Below are positions 51,693 through 62,370 of a DNA stretch of 64,000 nt, one piece after another (positions within the stretch are counted from its first letter, which is position 1; each line of letters starts with the position of its first letter). The stretch is from the NCBI GenBank assembly GCA_025642065.1, contig JAODUP010000011.1:1289001-1353000 (forward strand), in the 5' to 3' direction. This DNA comes from Paralvinella palmiformis. Its lineage: Eukaryota > Annelida > Polychaeta > Terebellida > Alvinellidae. The notes beneath the pieces were generated by a model. The model saw only the letters and a list, made by a program, of their open reading frames with translations. It did no database searches and was not told the origin of the DNA. Both the position numbers and the translations under genes were made by a program.

Positions 51693-54366
51693 GAACCAAA
51701 GTTCTGGATCATTATGGTTCCAGTATATTGGTAACACCACATGTAAGTGTTAACATTATATAAATGGTAAATTAATTGTTTTGTAGGAAACTTCAATTCC
51801 AAAACCAAATTTTCCAATTCCAAATTTCTCAATTCCATTTCCAATATTTTTAACATAACCAATTCCAATTGCGGAATTGAATTGACCACATGTCTGACTA
51901 CGACCATCATAAACTATGACCATCATAAACTATGACCATCATAAACTATGACCATCATAGTTTATAACCATCACAAACTACGACCAGCACAAACCACGAC
52001 CCGCATAAACTACGACCATCATAAACTACAACCATTATATACTATGACCATTATAAACTATGACCATCACAAACTACGACCATCACAAACTACGACCATC
52101 ACAAACCACGACCATCACAAACTATGACCATCACAAACTATGACCATCACAAACTAAAATCATTATAAACTATGACCATCACAACTATGACCATCATATA
52201 TTATGACCATTATAAACTATGGCCATCACTAACTATGACCATCACAAACTACGACCATCACAAACTACGACCATCACAAACTATGGTTATCACAAACTAT
52301 GAGCATCAGAGACTATGATCATCATAAACCACCATTCAGATCTGGTCGTTTTTTTAAAAGTATGGTTTATTTTATAATACTTTTATTATTATACCATTTT
52401 GATGTGGCGCCCCATTTATTTATACTTAGCTGGTGTTCATTAACATAAGTTTAAATCGTTATTATAACATTATAATCATAGGTGTAGTTATATTAATATG
52501 GTGATTTATTAAATGATAGAAATTATATAATTTTATCATAAAATAATATACACATTAGATTTAGAGTAAATTAATTGTGTCTAAGTAATAATTCTTGATT
52601 ATTTAAGCTGTAATAAGCCATTTGACTAGATGTGACGTCACAAGGTGTATCTGATTTAATGGTGATCGTGTATGGGGCATTATAATTGAACAGCTGACAG
52701 TTGCGTGAAATATATCCACTGAAGTGTTTAGAATGACTCAAAATAGTACCGGTCCATACGACGTCATACGTACAAATTAATTCATCACTAGTGGTAATTT
52801 ACAGTTTATTAACACGACACACCTCCAACCAAATCAACACCCCCGACACACCTCCAACCAAATCAACCCCCCCTTCCTCCCTAACCAACCCCCATATGGG
52901 TTGGGATCTAATGCTAACCCCGCGGCGTTCCCACGGAGTTGATAAGGGTCGTCAAAAGGCAGGCTACTTTGAAAAGATTAGTTTGTGCGGTTATCTTCTT
53001 CAAGTACCCTCACTCTGACTCACTCACTCATCCACTGACTGACTAATAATCACTAACTCACTCACCTATCATGAGCAATGCCGATACAGCAGCCTGGACA
53101 GTCTCTTCTGGAGCGGAACGACCGATTATTACACGTAACGGTGTAGAACCATTGTTTTATTCGGTTAGATCCGTGTTCCGGTTGGAACACCTCGACCTCT
53201 GTATCATTGATGTCCTTGGCGTGTCGGAGAAGTCTCCAGGAAGTACGGGATGGACAGACAGGCTGAGCGATATCCGAGTCAAATGTTCTTTTCAATCTCT
53301 GAAACAAACGACATCCAATGATCGATTATTGTCAGGTAATCATCAACCAATGAGAGATCAATCATACAGATAAGACGGATGGTAGTAAATATAATAGATA
53401 ATAATTGTAACAATGGCAACAAACAATAATAACAACAAACAAACAAACGACAAATAAATAAATAAACACTACCTTCACACATTCACTGGCTCACTTCTTC
53501 ATCCACTCACCCGACTGACTGATTAACTCACTCGCTCACTTACTCACTGATAGCTATCACGTAGGGCATCTTAGATTTTAATTTAACTGTTCTTTTGTTG
53601 TCGTCGTCGGTGTTATTGTGGTTATCGTCGTTGCTGTTGTTGTGGTTGCTGTTGTTGTTATTGTTCATTGTCATCTAATAGCCAATTGATTTGTGATTAA
53701 ATCCAACCCAGAATACAGCCCGCCTACGCAGCTGAAGAAAGCGGAGTAAATGTATAGGTGTGTGTGTATGTGTTTGTTTGAGAGTGTGTGTGTGAGGGGG
53801 TGGAATTCCATTAACCGACCGCATCCTTCTAGTCTCCTCCACCAGGGGGCCCCAGAGACAAAGTAACCAAGCTCCTCGAGTGTTAACTACCGGTCAACTT
53901 AAGCCAATAATACCTTCACATTCCTGCCCAACGGCGGCACCGAACCTAAAATAGTCACCACCACCCAACCGACCACCCACCCACCGACTCAATCGCGATC
54001 AATCCCCCCACTCGATCCGGCCACCCACTCATTGAAGTATCCAGAACATGATCGGACTCGAACATCGGGACGACGAGAGAGGAGCAGCGCCATGCGGTTT
54101 AACCCGGACTACGACCCGTTGCCGTTGACCTCGCGTCTGCTGCACGTTAACGGCTGAGCCGATCTCGTCGTCGCCGGTACGATGGCGACCCGACATCGGC
54201 ACATTAATCATCAACGCGGAGATGTCGTCGAAATATCGCGGGACACAAAGACGGCGACTTTCATTTAATCCGTCGGTCAAATGTCAGCCATTGGCGGGGC
54301 GTTTGGTAATTAATTAGCTTCAGCGTCGACTCGAAGACGTCAGTTAGTTGGCCGCCCGATGTATGC

Positions 54367-54419
<53 letters not shown>

Positions 54420-56583
54420 GATGGGGCTCATTGTGCGGCCATTTAGTTCGGTGAAGTCTTACGGACCTGGATCGCCTCACCCGCCGGACCCGACATAATT
54501 TATAGCCTTCAATGACGGGGTTGATGCCCAGTCAGCGACACGTGACCCGATCTAATCACACGCGCGTCTCTCGCTGCCCTATTCTTCGCCTGTCATCTCT
54601 CGTCTGTTCAGGATCTTAGGAGGCTCGTTGTTGTAAGTTGGCTTTGAGCCTAAATATCTCCCGACGACGGAGCCGATTCTCTGATAGCATATTCCATTGT
54701 CTTGTTATAGAGACGGAATCGTCCCGCTGTAGGCATTAGAGCGCCATCAGTAGACAATTTCTACCACCAACCTGCCACCTGTTCGCAGACATATGAACTA
54801 GTGGTGTGAGTAAATGCTGGTTTAGCGTGTTATCGTATACTGAATGAAAGTTGTTTTATTAATTGAATACCAACACCCTGTAGTTACAAAATAGATCAAT
54901 ACCTAGGCTTCAGATAATCTTTTTTCCCTTAGAATTCATGTTATTTTCCTGAACCAGGTATGGCTTCCGATGTGGGTGAAAGTCAACAGAAATTTGTTTA
55001 TGGTGGTCTCCCTTTATGGAATCACCTGGTTGGTTTTTACTAATAGCATCTGTGAACATGCAGCCGAAACACTCAATTTTACAAACACAAATATGCTATA
55101 GATAGATGGCGCTAATGTAGCTAAAAGAGAGCTGGAAGTGATAAACAGTTAGGTTATGGCTATTATCAGAAAATGCCGATCACTGGATAAGATACAACTA
55201 ATATGTTGTGTGTGGTTCATAGAAGCTCGGTTATAAAGTACAACACTAGAATCTAGTATGTTCTGGGTTTGAATCCATTAACCGTCCATCGAGCTATTGG
55301 GTACTCGACCCATAAGTTGCAGGTAAAATCAGCATGCCCTCTAGGTAGTTGATGCCGGCACAGGATTGTATATTGAAGATGGACCCGAATAAAATCCAAA
55401 CTACTCTTTTTTGAAATTTAAAATCCTTCGACTGGAGCTGAACTCTGGTTTTAACAGCAAATTAAGTGTTGACTGCTGACTGTTATACAGAGTGAGGGAG
55501 TGAGTGAGTAAGCCATTGAATCAGTCAGTCAGTTGGTCATTGAGTCAGTTGGTCATTGAATCAGTTGGTCATTGAGTCAATAACTAGAATTTGACGACAA
55601 AAAGGCACCGTTAAAGTCTTCCCCCAAAACACATCCCAGATGACAAAACGGAGCCAAGGATAAACTCAAAACTCAATTGACCCAAGAAGATGCTAATCTA
55701 CACGGAGCTCGGACAAGATGGTACCAAAACCTAAACAGACCGAGTACTATCCGAGAGACATGATCTTCCGACTAGGATTGACGGCTTTCATCAGACACGC
55801 CTCTGTTAGTACTAATACCATCAACTGGACACGTTTTGTTGACTTGTTATCTGTTTTATACCGTCTCGTCGTATCATCCTTTGTTGTTGATCAACATTTG
55901 CTTCTGACAGATGAAGTACGCTTCCACCTCTCCCCCGAATAAAATAAGACAGTGAATTAATCAACGAGCGACTAGTGACTTCATCAATAGCCATTGACGG
56001 TACTACCACGGAGAAAAACTTAATGACGTCAATATGACGTAGCGAGTATGTTTTTCGTATTTATGACTCAACTTTCGGTGAGCGATGGCGGCGTTTGAGC
56101 GTCGTTCGGGCGAACAGGCGGACTGAGCGAACCGGGGCGTTTATCGCCAGCGGAGACGTGATCCGGTACGAGATGACCACGTTACTTCCGGATTTAGCGC
56201 CCCACGGAGTATACCGAGACGGTGCCATTGCGTTCTTCAACGCTATTGTTGGTGGTGTCATAGCCGCTAGAGGACGCTATCGCTGACTTAACGACGCCGA
56301 TATAGACACCGATATGGACATCGTAATAAAGTTGTAGACTTTACTTGAGGATCATCTCGAGTAATTACCTGGCAAGCCTCCGGAGCTCTTATAGCGGCAT
56401 GACAGCGGCTGTCGTACTTATCTGACCTGATGTAAGAACGACAGCAGCTAGCTTGGAGGTGTGGAGGTGGATGTCTTTCGGGGCATTTCCATGTGTGCAC
56501 CAAACGCTCATATACACGTACATATCCAAATACATGTACTTATGCTCGCACCCAACTAAGACAGACATAATAACAGCTCGATA

Positions 56584-56640
<57 letters not shown>

Positions 56641-57471
56641 TAGATTAATAAATAGATAGAGATAGGTAAAAAGATAGAGATAGAAAAATAGATAGAGAAA
56701 GATAATTGATGGCTAAATGACTGGATAAAGATATTTGTCGGTCGGGAAACAATTTACTTATATCTTGATTATAGACTAGATTACGTTCCCCATTAAACAA
56801 CTGACACCTCCTCAAAGTAGACACCTTCATGCCAAAGCTGTCTATATTATATTTGAGACAATCTTTCTGATTACCTCACAAAACACTAATATTCTAGGCC
56901 CAGGTGAGCCGTTTTTTACGAGCTCTTCCCGTCTACATTCTACAGGTCAATATCCCAACTGGTCCGCCATCTTAGCCACATATTATGCCCCCACGCGGCC
57001 CCATACGTCGTTTAGAAACTAATAACGAACTACAATAACCCCCGGGTTCATTTCACCTCCTGGTATCATCATCCGGCGGCGTTTTACCACCGACTCGTGG
57101 AAAATGGAGGCTACTGATGCTGGCAGGTGTTCGGCGATGCTGTCGTGTTACAGCACGACGCGTGGGAGTATTTCCGGGCGAGCACTCCCGGCAGATGATA
57201 GCAGAACTATCCAGTTATCGTGACTTATCGTCTAGTGTGGTAAGAAATGGGACCGGCCGAGCGGGGATAGTTCGCCACAAATCGTCGCATAACGGTCAGT
57301 TCGTCACCGATTTATGATGTTCTCGTTTTGAGTCGTCACCAACTTCTATTGAACCAGCTTGTTCGATAGCTAAGTTTCGAACACAACTTTATACATGCCA
57401 TGTTTAACCTTATGGCTGGTATTTGTATTGTTGTTTTTATTATTATCACTATTAGTATTATCTCTATTATT

Positions 57472-57512
<41 letters not shown>

Positions 57513-58426
57513 TGTAATCCTATGTTTATTATTTAACTATGCATAAATTATCATACCCAACGTTAAGTTCAATGACCAGTTTACGTCTCAGTGAGCTCCG
57601 GTGGCCTAGTGGTTAAGCACTCGGCACTTGGTGCCAACGGTCGCAGGTTCGAACCCCGCAAGAGGTCGAAACTTTTCCAGGGATTAATTTCTCGGCTCAC
57701 TACATCGTGGGTGGATGACCACGTTAAATGGCGCTGCCGTCTCCACTGAATTATTTAAAATAAAGGGGGACGTTAAAAACCCCTGAGGACGTAAAACACT
57801 CTGGCAGTGACCACCCTCAGGGTATTTCGGCTCCATCTTTCCGTACTGCTCCCCTGTGAGTGGTGGGGGAGGATGTTTCTCAACCACTCCAACATAGAGG
57901 CTGTGCTGATTAAGCGACAACCTGGGGATTCTCCCCGAACAACAAAACCTAAAAACCTAAAACGTCTCAACAAAGATATATGCATAATCGTAATGGCGGC
58001 GATTTATTTATCTCTCATTTACATCTAACTGATATCGCGCGTTATTTCCGGCTGAATTCGGTGCTAATGTCTCACGTCATCAAACGTGTTCCATGGATGC
58101 TCTATTAATAGTTTTGCCGCTGGCGGGTCGTAATTAATCCTTTGCGAGCGGACGCATTTGAGCCACTGATACGATATTATCGGCTACGAAGTGTGGGCTG
58201 TACGAAGGCTAAAATGGACGAAATGTCGTTATTCCGCTTTAACATCGAGCTTAGCCAATAATGAGGTTCCTCATAAAGAGTGTTAAACTTGTTGAAACAT
58301 TCTCAAGAATCAAGTGGTCGCTTGTTTCTTTGAATAATTAATGCTCACTGAGAATAAAAATAACTCCAAGATCTCTGTTAGTAGTAAACATTTAGATTAT
58401 TTGACTTAATTTAATTAAAGACTATT

Positions 58427-58474
<48 letters not shown>

Positions 58475-61124
58475 AGAGAGAGAGAGAGAGAGTGAGAGAG
58501 AGGGTGGGGGGAGTGCGAGAGAGAGAAAGAGAGAGACCTACCCAGTCCTTAAAAGAAACAAGATAATAAAAAGGTAATTCCAGATAACATCTATCAGTCA
58601 GTCCATCAATTAATAAATCAATAAGTGATTCAGTAAATCAATTCATCAATTGATTGATCGCCGATAAATAAATCAATACATTAGTCATGCAATCAGTGAA
58701 TCAATCAAACAGCCTGTCAATCAATATGTCAAGTTATATACTTCAACCAAACAAATTCCAATTGATCTATGAAACAATTCAGCATTTAATTAGCTGATCA
58801 TCCGATCAATCAAACTATCAGTTAGACTCTCGCCACCAAAACCCACACTACACACTTTGTCATCCCTGACCTTGACAGAGATATACACATCCAGTATAAG
58901 GTCGTACTGACCTGATGTGGTGGGATGTCCGGTTTCTTAGAGCCAACATAGAGCCTTCTCTCAAAGAGTGCTGGATGATCCTTTAGATAGGCGTATATAC
59001 CTCGAAGTTTGGTACTCAGTAGTCGAGCTTGAGGTTCATTGATCCTCTCCTTGGTGTTCTTCTCTGTCTGCATCTCTTTAATGATGGTATCTGTCAGCGC
59101 TTTGTGGTAAACAACAACATTGTTTATGGATGCACTAGGCGTGGAACGTGAAACGTGGGATTTGGGACATGGGACATGGAACGTGCGAGAGGGAACATGG
59201 GACTTGGGACATGGAATGTGAGATGTGGGACATGGGACAAGGAAGGTAGGATGTGGAATGTGGGACATGGTCATGGGACCAAAGAACATGGAACATGAAA
59301 CGTTGGAGAGGTGGATTCGACACAAAACGTGGGATATGGAATTTGGGATGTGGGCTAAGACACATGGGACGTAGGACATGGGGCATGGGGCAAGAATCAT
59401 GATATCTGAGACGTGAGACATGTGACGGAGGACATGGAATAAGGAACAGGAATATGCGACATGAGTCATGGGACATTACACATGACAAGGTTATTATTCC
59501 TGTTTAGTGAGATAACAGATGTGAAAATTATCATTTAAAAATGATCATTTAAAAATTGTCTGAGTGAGTTAGTGTGTGAGTGAGTGAATGTGCGTGAGTG
59601 AGTGATGTTGGTAATGGTGGGAGTATAGAAATGAGTTAATGAATCAAGCAATCGATGAATCAATAAGGAACTGGTTGAATAGCTATATTAGTAAATGATC
59701 TATTGTATTCTCAGATTGCGGACTCGATTTTGGGAGCAAGAGATTTCGATGAGATGTCGGGAACGGTAGGCTAAATGGGCCGAGCGACCTCCAAAGGTAA
59801 TGAAGCGAAGTCAAAGATTAAACACCCTTCAGATATGCCCACACCGAGATTCGAACTCAGGTGGTAGTGATCTGTGATCCAATGCGCTACCAGTTAGACC
59901 ATGGAGGCGCCCTTTTACAGACTGGTAGCTGATTAGGAGTAGATAAAAAATCAATTCAACCAATATTTAAATAGATCGGTAATTACAATAATTACCGGAT
60001 AGAACGAGTTCCAAAGCTCCGGAATTCCACATCAGCGGATCCTGGTTATGCTTTTCGATATCTGAAAAATCCATAAAACAAACATTTTCGAGAATATCGA
60101 ATCTTTCGGTTCGTGCAATGTTACATTTTGAATACGAAATTATACAGCTACTCAAATATTATAACATCGCCATAGATATAATATTGTCAACATTATGGCC
60201 AATATACAAATGCGTGGTTTTCTTTGCAGCCAACTTATATAATTAATTTAGCGTATAAATTCAGACGAGGTTTATTGTCTAGATATTGACATATAAATAA
60301 CATACATATTGCAGATGTATACAGAAAACATATATCGGGTAGGGCGCTAGGATCTCGATTAATTAGGGAATTTGTCAAAGTTATCCCCTATGGGTGAAAC
60401 AACTGTGTAATAATAATTATCGTGCAGATCAAAGTCAATATGAATAATTACAGGTGCCAATTATAATGACCAAGAAGGTTACAACGGTTTGATGTATTAA
60501 TTATAATTATAATATGTAACACAGAACTTGGCCGATAGATTATTTGGGGAGGAAGTTAATGGTCAATTATGAAAGTGACTAGATATATGTTTGATAGAAG
60601 TCAAATAATTATGTCAGGGTCACACATGAATATTATAATTGTCAACAGAGATATTCATACGCTCAAAAAAAAAGAATATATATATAACTTCTACCAGTCT
60701 GGATAACAGTTGTTCTAAGCACGACACTCAACTGACCATCCGGTATTCGAGTCTTTTTAATATCAGTATGAATTTAGACAAAAACAGTTTAACCTTTATT
60801 TCTGTCACATTACATGGGATATTAATGAGAACATGGTAGAAGGAAGAATGCCTACATACTTCAGGATCTTGTCACTTATCACAAGAAAACCGAATTGGTG
60901 GCACACATGGATATCAAACATTTAAAATACGAAAATTGATTGTCAATGTGATTAGAGTTTTTATCACACTAACAATATATGTGTATGCATGCGTACGTGC
61001 GCGCGCACTATTATTTATATCAATAACAACTAACCGTCAGTATAAGGTGGGATAGCCAATTGTTTGTTGTAAATGTCAGCATAATGTCTGCTAATAATAT
61101 TTGACCATCTGTCATCTCTGGCAT
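46370..61124 (-). CDS. NT: Neurotrophin precursor, 5' partial gene, 5 exons
   Basis: Neurotrophins are secreted cystine-knot ligands of Trk and p75 receptors, made as pro-proteins and cut by furin-type proteases. In transcription order the exons are 61124-61035, 60061-59996, 59090-58912, 53298-53066 and 46508-46370. All splice sites are GT/AG, all phases agree (1,1,1,0,2), and they give 234 whole residues plus stop. RLKR ends the pro-domain and a 119-residue mature domain follows. It carries RIKQWFYTVTC (BDNF: QLKQYFYETKC), CIGIAHDRYNSSC (BDNF: CRGIDKRHWNSQC), DWNWIQVNTGCNC (BDNF: GWRFIRIDTSCVC). The canonical six cysteines are present, plus two extra. The N-terminal signal peptide is not in view. 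Family assignment is strong; linkage of the first three exons rests on phase, strand and spacing. Confidence 0.9.
48380..49530 (+). mobile_element. Tc1/mariner transposase relic
   Basis: The N-terminal part at 48,453-48,896 has a paired-like helix-turn-helix (KIIAQAIGIAQGTVSKVLKR), GRPRKT, and KLLLLQRHRTDWARNHLR. The catalytic regions follow as HFIFSDES, GGVTIWGAFHHGGK, QDDNARPNRA and SPDMNPIENI. A stop follows NHLR, a frame break lies near 49,185, the Trp after NPIENI has become TGA, and the spacing from DNARP to the Glu is about four residues short. It cannot be active. The ORF end runs into (CT)n at 49,443. I could not place terminal inverted repeats, so the limits are approximate. Confidence 0.9.
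50574..52335. repeat. 16-bp minisatellite, split by a MITE
   Basis: A unit near ACTATGACCATCATAA recurs at 50,574-50,641 and 51,897-52,335 with many one-base variants (about 27 copies on the right). The element at 50,642-51,896 sits inside it. Confidence 0.9.
50642..51896. mobile_element. hAT-type non-autonomous element with internal duplication
   Basis: The left end CAGACATGGGGTCAATT matches the inverted right end CAGACATGTGGTCAATT at 16 of 17 bases. Flanks ACTAGGAC and ACTACGAC match 7 of 8, like a hAT target duplication. Subterminal regions are rich in CAATTCC on one side and its inverse on the other. The interior holds two diverged copies of a block of about 250-290 bp (about 50,925-51,215 and 51,518-51,760) sharing GGTAACACCACATGTAAGTG and containing (TA)n. 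No transposase. Confidence 0.82.
53066..53298 (-). CDS. NT: Neurotrophin exon: furin site and N-terminal two thirds of mature domain
   Basis: The acceptor is cgtttgtttcag; the exon opens with RLKR, a typical R-x-K-R cleavage site. Mature sequence starts TFDSDIAQPVCPSRTSW. It includes EVEVFQPEHGSNRIKQWFY, TVTCNNRSFRSRRDCPGCC and IGIAHD. N-x-S/T sites are visible at NDT and NRS. The donor is TAG|GTGAGT with Arg split. Relative to BDNF the first gap is C-x40-C against x44. Confidence 0.93.
53839..53850 (+). promoter_or_regulatory. CTCF-like motif
   Basis: CCACCAGGGGGC matches the core of the bilaterian CTCF consensus. Function is inference. Confidence 0.3.
57595..57795 (+). mobile_element. tRNA-derived SINE, family 2
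   Basis: The A box TGGCCTAGTGG is at 57,602-57,612 and the B box GGTTCGAACCC at 57,646-57,656, with tRNA-like spacing. A non-tRNA body of about 120 bp follows, containing GGATGACCACGTTAAATGGC and GGGGGACGTTAAAAACCCC. The end is approximate. It is not a functional tRNA because acceptor-stem pairing is poor. Confidence 0.8.
58432..58530. repeat. (TA)n-(GA)n microsatellite
   Basis: About 20 TA units followed by a GA-rich tract. It lies within a neurotrophin intron. Confidence 0.93.
58912..59090 (-). CDS. NT: Neurotrophin pro-domain exon
   Basis: The acceptor chosen is gctgacag|AT because it gives the phase 1 needed by the upstream exon; the frame stays open further upstream, so the exon could be longer. 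It encodes TIIKEMQTEKNTKERINEPQ, ARLLSTKLRGIYAYLKDHPA and LFERRLYVGSKKPDIPPHQ, and ends in phase 0 at CAG|GTCAGT. A heptamer-based minisatellite begins about 45 bp upstream of the acceptor. Confidence 0.72.
59135..59490. repeat. Heptamer-based minisatellite next to a neurotrophin exon
   Basis: Built from variants of GGGACAT. On the minus strand this gives a pyrimidine-rich stretch with an open frame of PCPMSHV-like repeats. It lies in the intron just upstream of the acceptor of exon 58,912-59,090. Confidence 0.88.
59765..59913 (-). mobile_element. tRNA-derived SINE, family 1, copy c
   Basis: The minus strand reads CATGGTCTAACTGGTAGCGC, GAGTTCGAATCTC, TTTGACTTCGCTTCATTACC and TTTGGAGGTCGCTCGGCCC. 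It is the best-preserved head of the three copies. It lies in the intron between the second and third neurotrophin exons of the window. Confidence 0.85.
59996..60061 (-). CDS. NT: Neurotrophin pro-domain exon
   Basis: The acceptor is atggatttttcag and the donor CCG|GTAATT; 66 bp, phase 1 on both sides. It encodes DIEKHNQDPLMWNSGALELV then LS. The other two frames have stops. Assignment to this gene is by phase and position. Confidence 0.68.
60062..61034. other. Neurotrophin intron
   Basis: AT-rich unique sequence. No repeat or exon recognised. Confidence 0.6.
61035..61124 (-). CDS. NT: Neurotrophin pro-domain exon (first in window)
   Basis: The acceptor is tttttatcttttcag. After a split codon it reads ARDDRWSNIISRHYADIYN, then KQLAIPPYTD. 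The donor is ACG|GTTAGT, phase 1. A second frame (MPEMTDGQ...) is also open but does not fit the phase of the next exon. No family motif by itself. Confidence 0.65.
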
Positions 61125-61224
61125 CTGAAAAGATAAAAAAATGATGCAAGAACATATCAATAGCTTCATCACTCCCCCAGCTTGTGTGTGTGTGTCTGTT
61201 TTGCTACAACGCTCATATATAAAT

Positions 61225-61279
<55 letters not shown>

Positions 61280-61799
61280 AGAGAGGGGGATTAAGTCATG
61301 CCATCTAAACATCCAAACTATTTATTTATCCGTTTCCATATCTGTTTACTGAATCGCCCCCCTGCTCTATATATATATATACGCAACTCACATTACCTCC
61401 CTTCGTCTATCAATTATATATTCACCAATTCCACCCCCGCGAGCATATGTCAAGGTAGTTCCTCTCCTATCCAGTTCAATCAATTTCCAGATAACGTACA
61501 GTTATTCTTCGATAATCCGGTCTGTCTCGGTCTGTGCAGATGTTCTTTTTTTGGAACCGGATTTGGACAGATTTCGTGTCTGGATACGCATTGTAACACG
61601 AGACGAGAATGGCTTTACCTGGTCCATATGTTCGAGGGAGACTATCGGGTCAAAAACTGTCATATTGAATGATACATCCCCCAGAGGGACACGTAATACT
61701 GGGATGGTGTGCTTTGCGCTCCTAACAGCCACCAGCAAGCCATTTTACTTCGAAGAGGTGTAGTAAAATGTAATCATAATATTTTATATATTAACCATA

Positions 61800-62370
61800 G
61801 CTATTGAGGTCAACATTATGATAATTAATGTTATCGTTGTAGTAGTTTAGGTAATCGTCATAGAATTTCTTGTAATCCCCGCGAGAGCTCATGTAACCGC
61901 CATGGTAGTTCGGTGGTGGGCAGTCCAGATAGTAACTGCAGCAGCTCATGTAATCATTATGATCGTTCAGGTAAGCGCCGTAATACTTCAAGTAATCGCC
62001 ATAACAATTAATGTAATCCGCCGTAGTATTTCGTGTAATAGTCATAGCAAGAGTATCTCATATAATTGATCTATCAGCTCAGGTAAGCACTATTGTAATT
62101 CATATAAATACAATAGTAATTTAAGTAATCGTCATGGCAGTTTGTGTAATCAGTATGACGGTTCAGATTATCGCCATAGTACTTTAAGTAATCGCCGAAG
62201 TAATTCAGGTAATCGCCCTTGTAATTTACATAATCGTCATGGTAATTTACATTATCGACATAGTAAATCATACAACCGGCAATTACAGTAATAACTTTAG
62301 CAATTCAGGTAATCGTTATGGCAGTTCCGGTAATCTCCAGAGCAATTCCAGTAATCTCCATAGCAGTTCA
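61800..62370. repeat. 21-bp minisatellite, about 25 copies
   Basis: The unit resembles GTAATCGCCATAGTAATTTAA. The period equals 7 codons, and the minus strand reads as NYYGDYL-like heptads in two frames joined by a frame shift near 62,060. Confidence 0.9.

Larger units (their letters stand above)
46509..53065. other. Neurotrophin last intron (6.6 kb)
   Basis: Interrupts the mature domain between the cysteine-rich core and its last third. It holds (TA)n at 48,081-48,130, a Tc1-type relic, CT-rich microsatellites at 49,443-49,488 and 49,638-49,698, a 16-bp minisatellite and a hAT-type MITE. A direct repeat of about 29 bp lies near 52,817-52,870 (CACACCTCCAACCAAATCAA twice). Confidence 0.75.
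53299..58911. other. Neurotrophin intron (5.6 kb), GC-rich in parts
   Basis: More GC- and CpG-rich than the rest of the window at about 53,880-54,780 and 56,060-57,340. Contains (TA)n at 54,373-54,412, a GATA/GACA repeat at 56,584-56,700, (ATC)n at 57,472-57,511, a SINE near 57,595 and a TA/GA compound at 58,432-58,530. Short open frames at 54,029-54,280, 55,718-55,942, 56,095-56,286 and 57,117-57,317 have no recognisable motif. Confidence 0.55.

Noticed and set aside
53066..53298. Spätzle rather than neurotrophin
   Set aside because: The RIKQWFY...C block, the C-x11-C spacing, W-x-W-I and the final C-x-C fit neurotrophins better. I did not run a profile search.
54029..54280. GC-rich 83-codon minus-strand frame as neurotrophin signal/pro exon
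   Set aside because: It has no hydrophobic signal sequence, poor splice sites, and lies between two exons that already join in phase.
55718..57317. Plus-strand frames in the GC-rich neurotrophin intron
   Set aside because: GC-rich DNA has fewer stops by chance. No motif, no phase-matched partners.
57600..57672. Functional tRNA gene
   Set aside because: A and B boxes are good, but the acceptor stem does not pair and a long SINE-like body follows.
61502..61738. Minus-strand frame as the exon preceding 61,124
   Set aside because: Its donor is in phase 0, whereas the next exon needs phase 1. An overlapping plus-strand frame is equally open.
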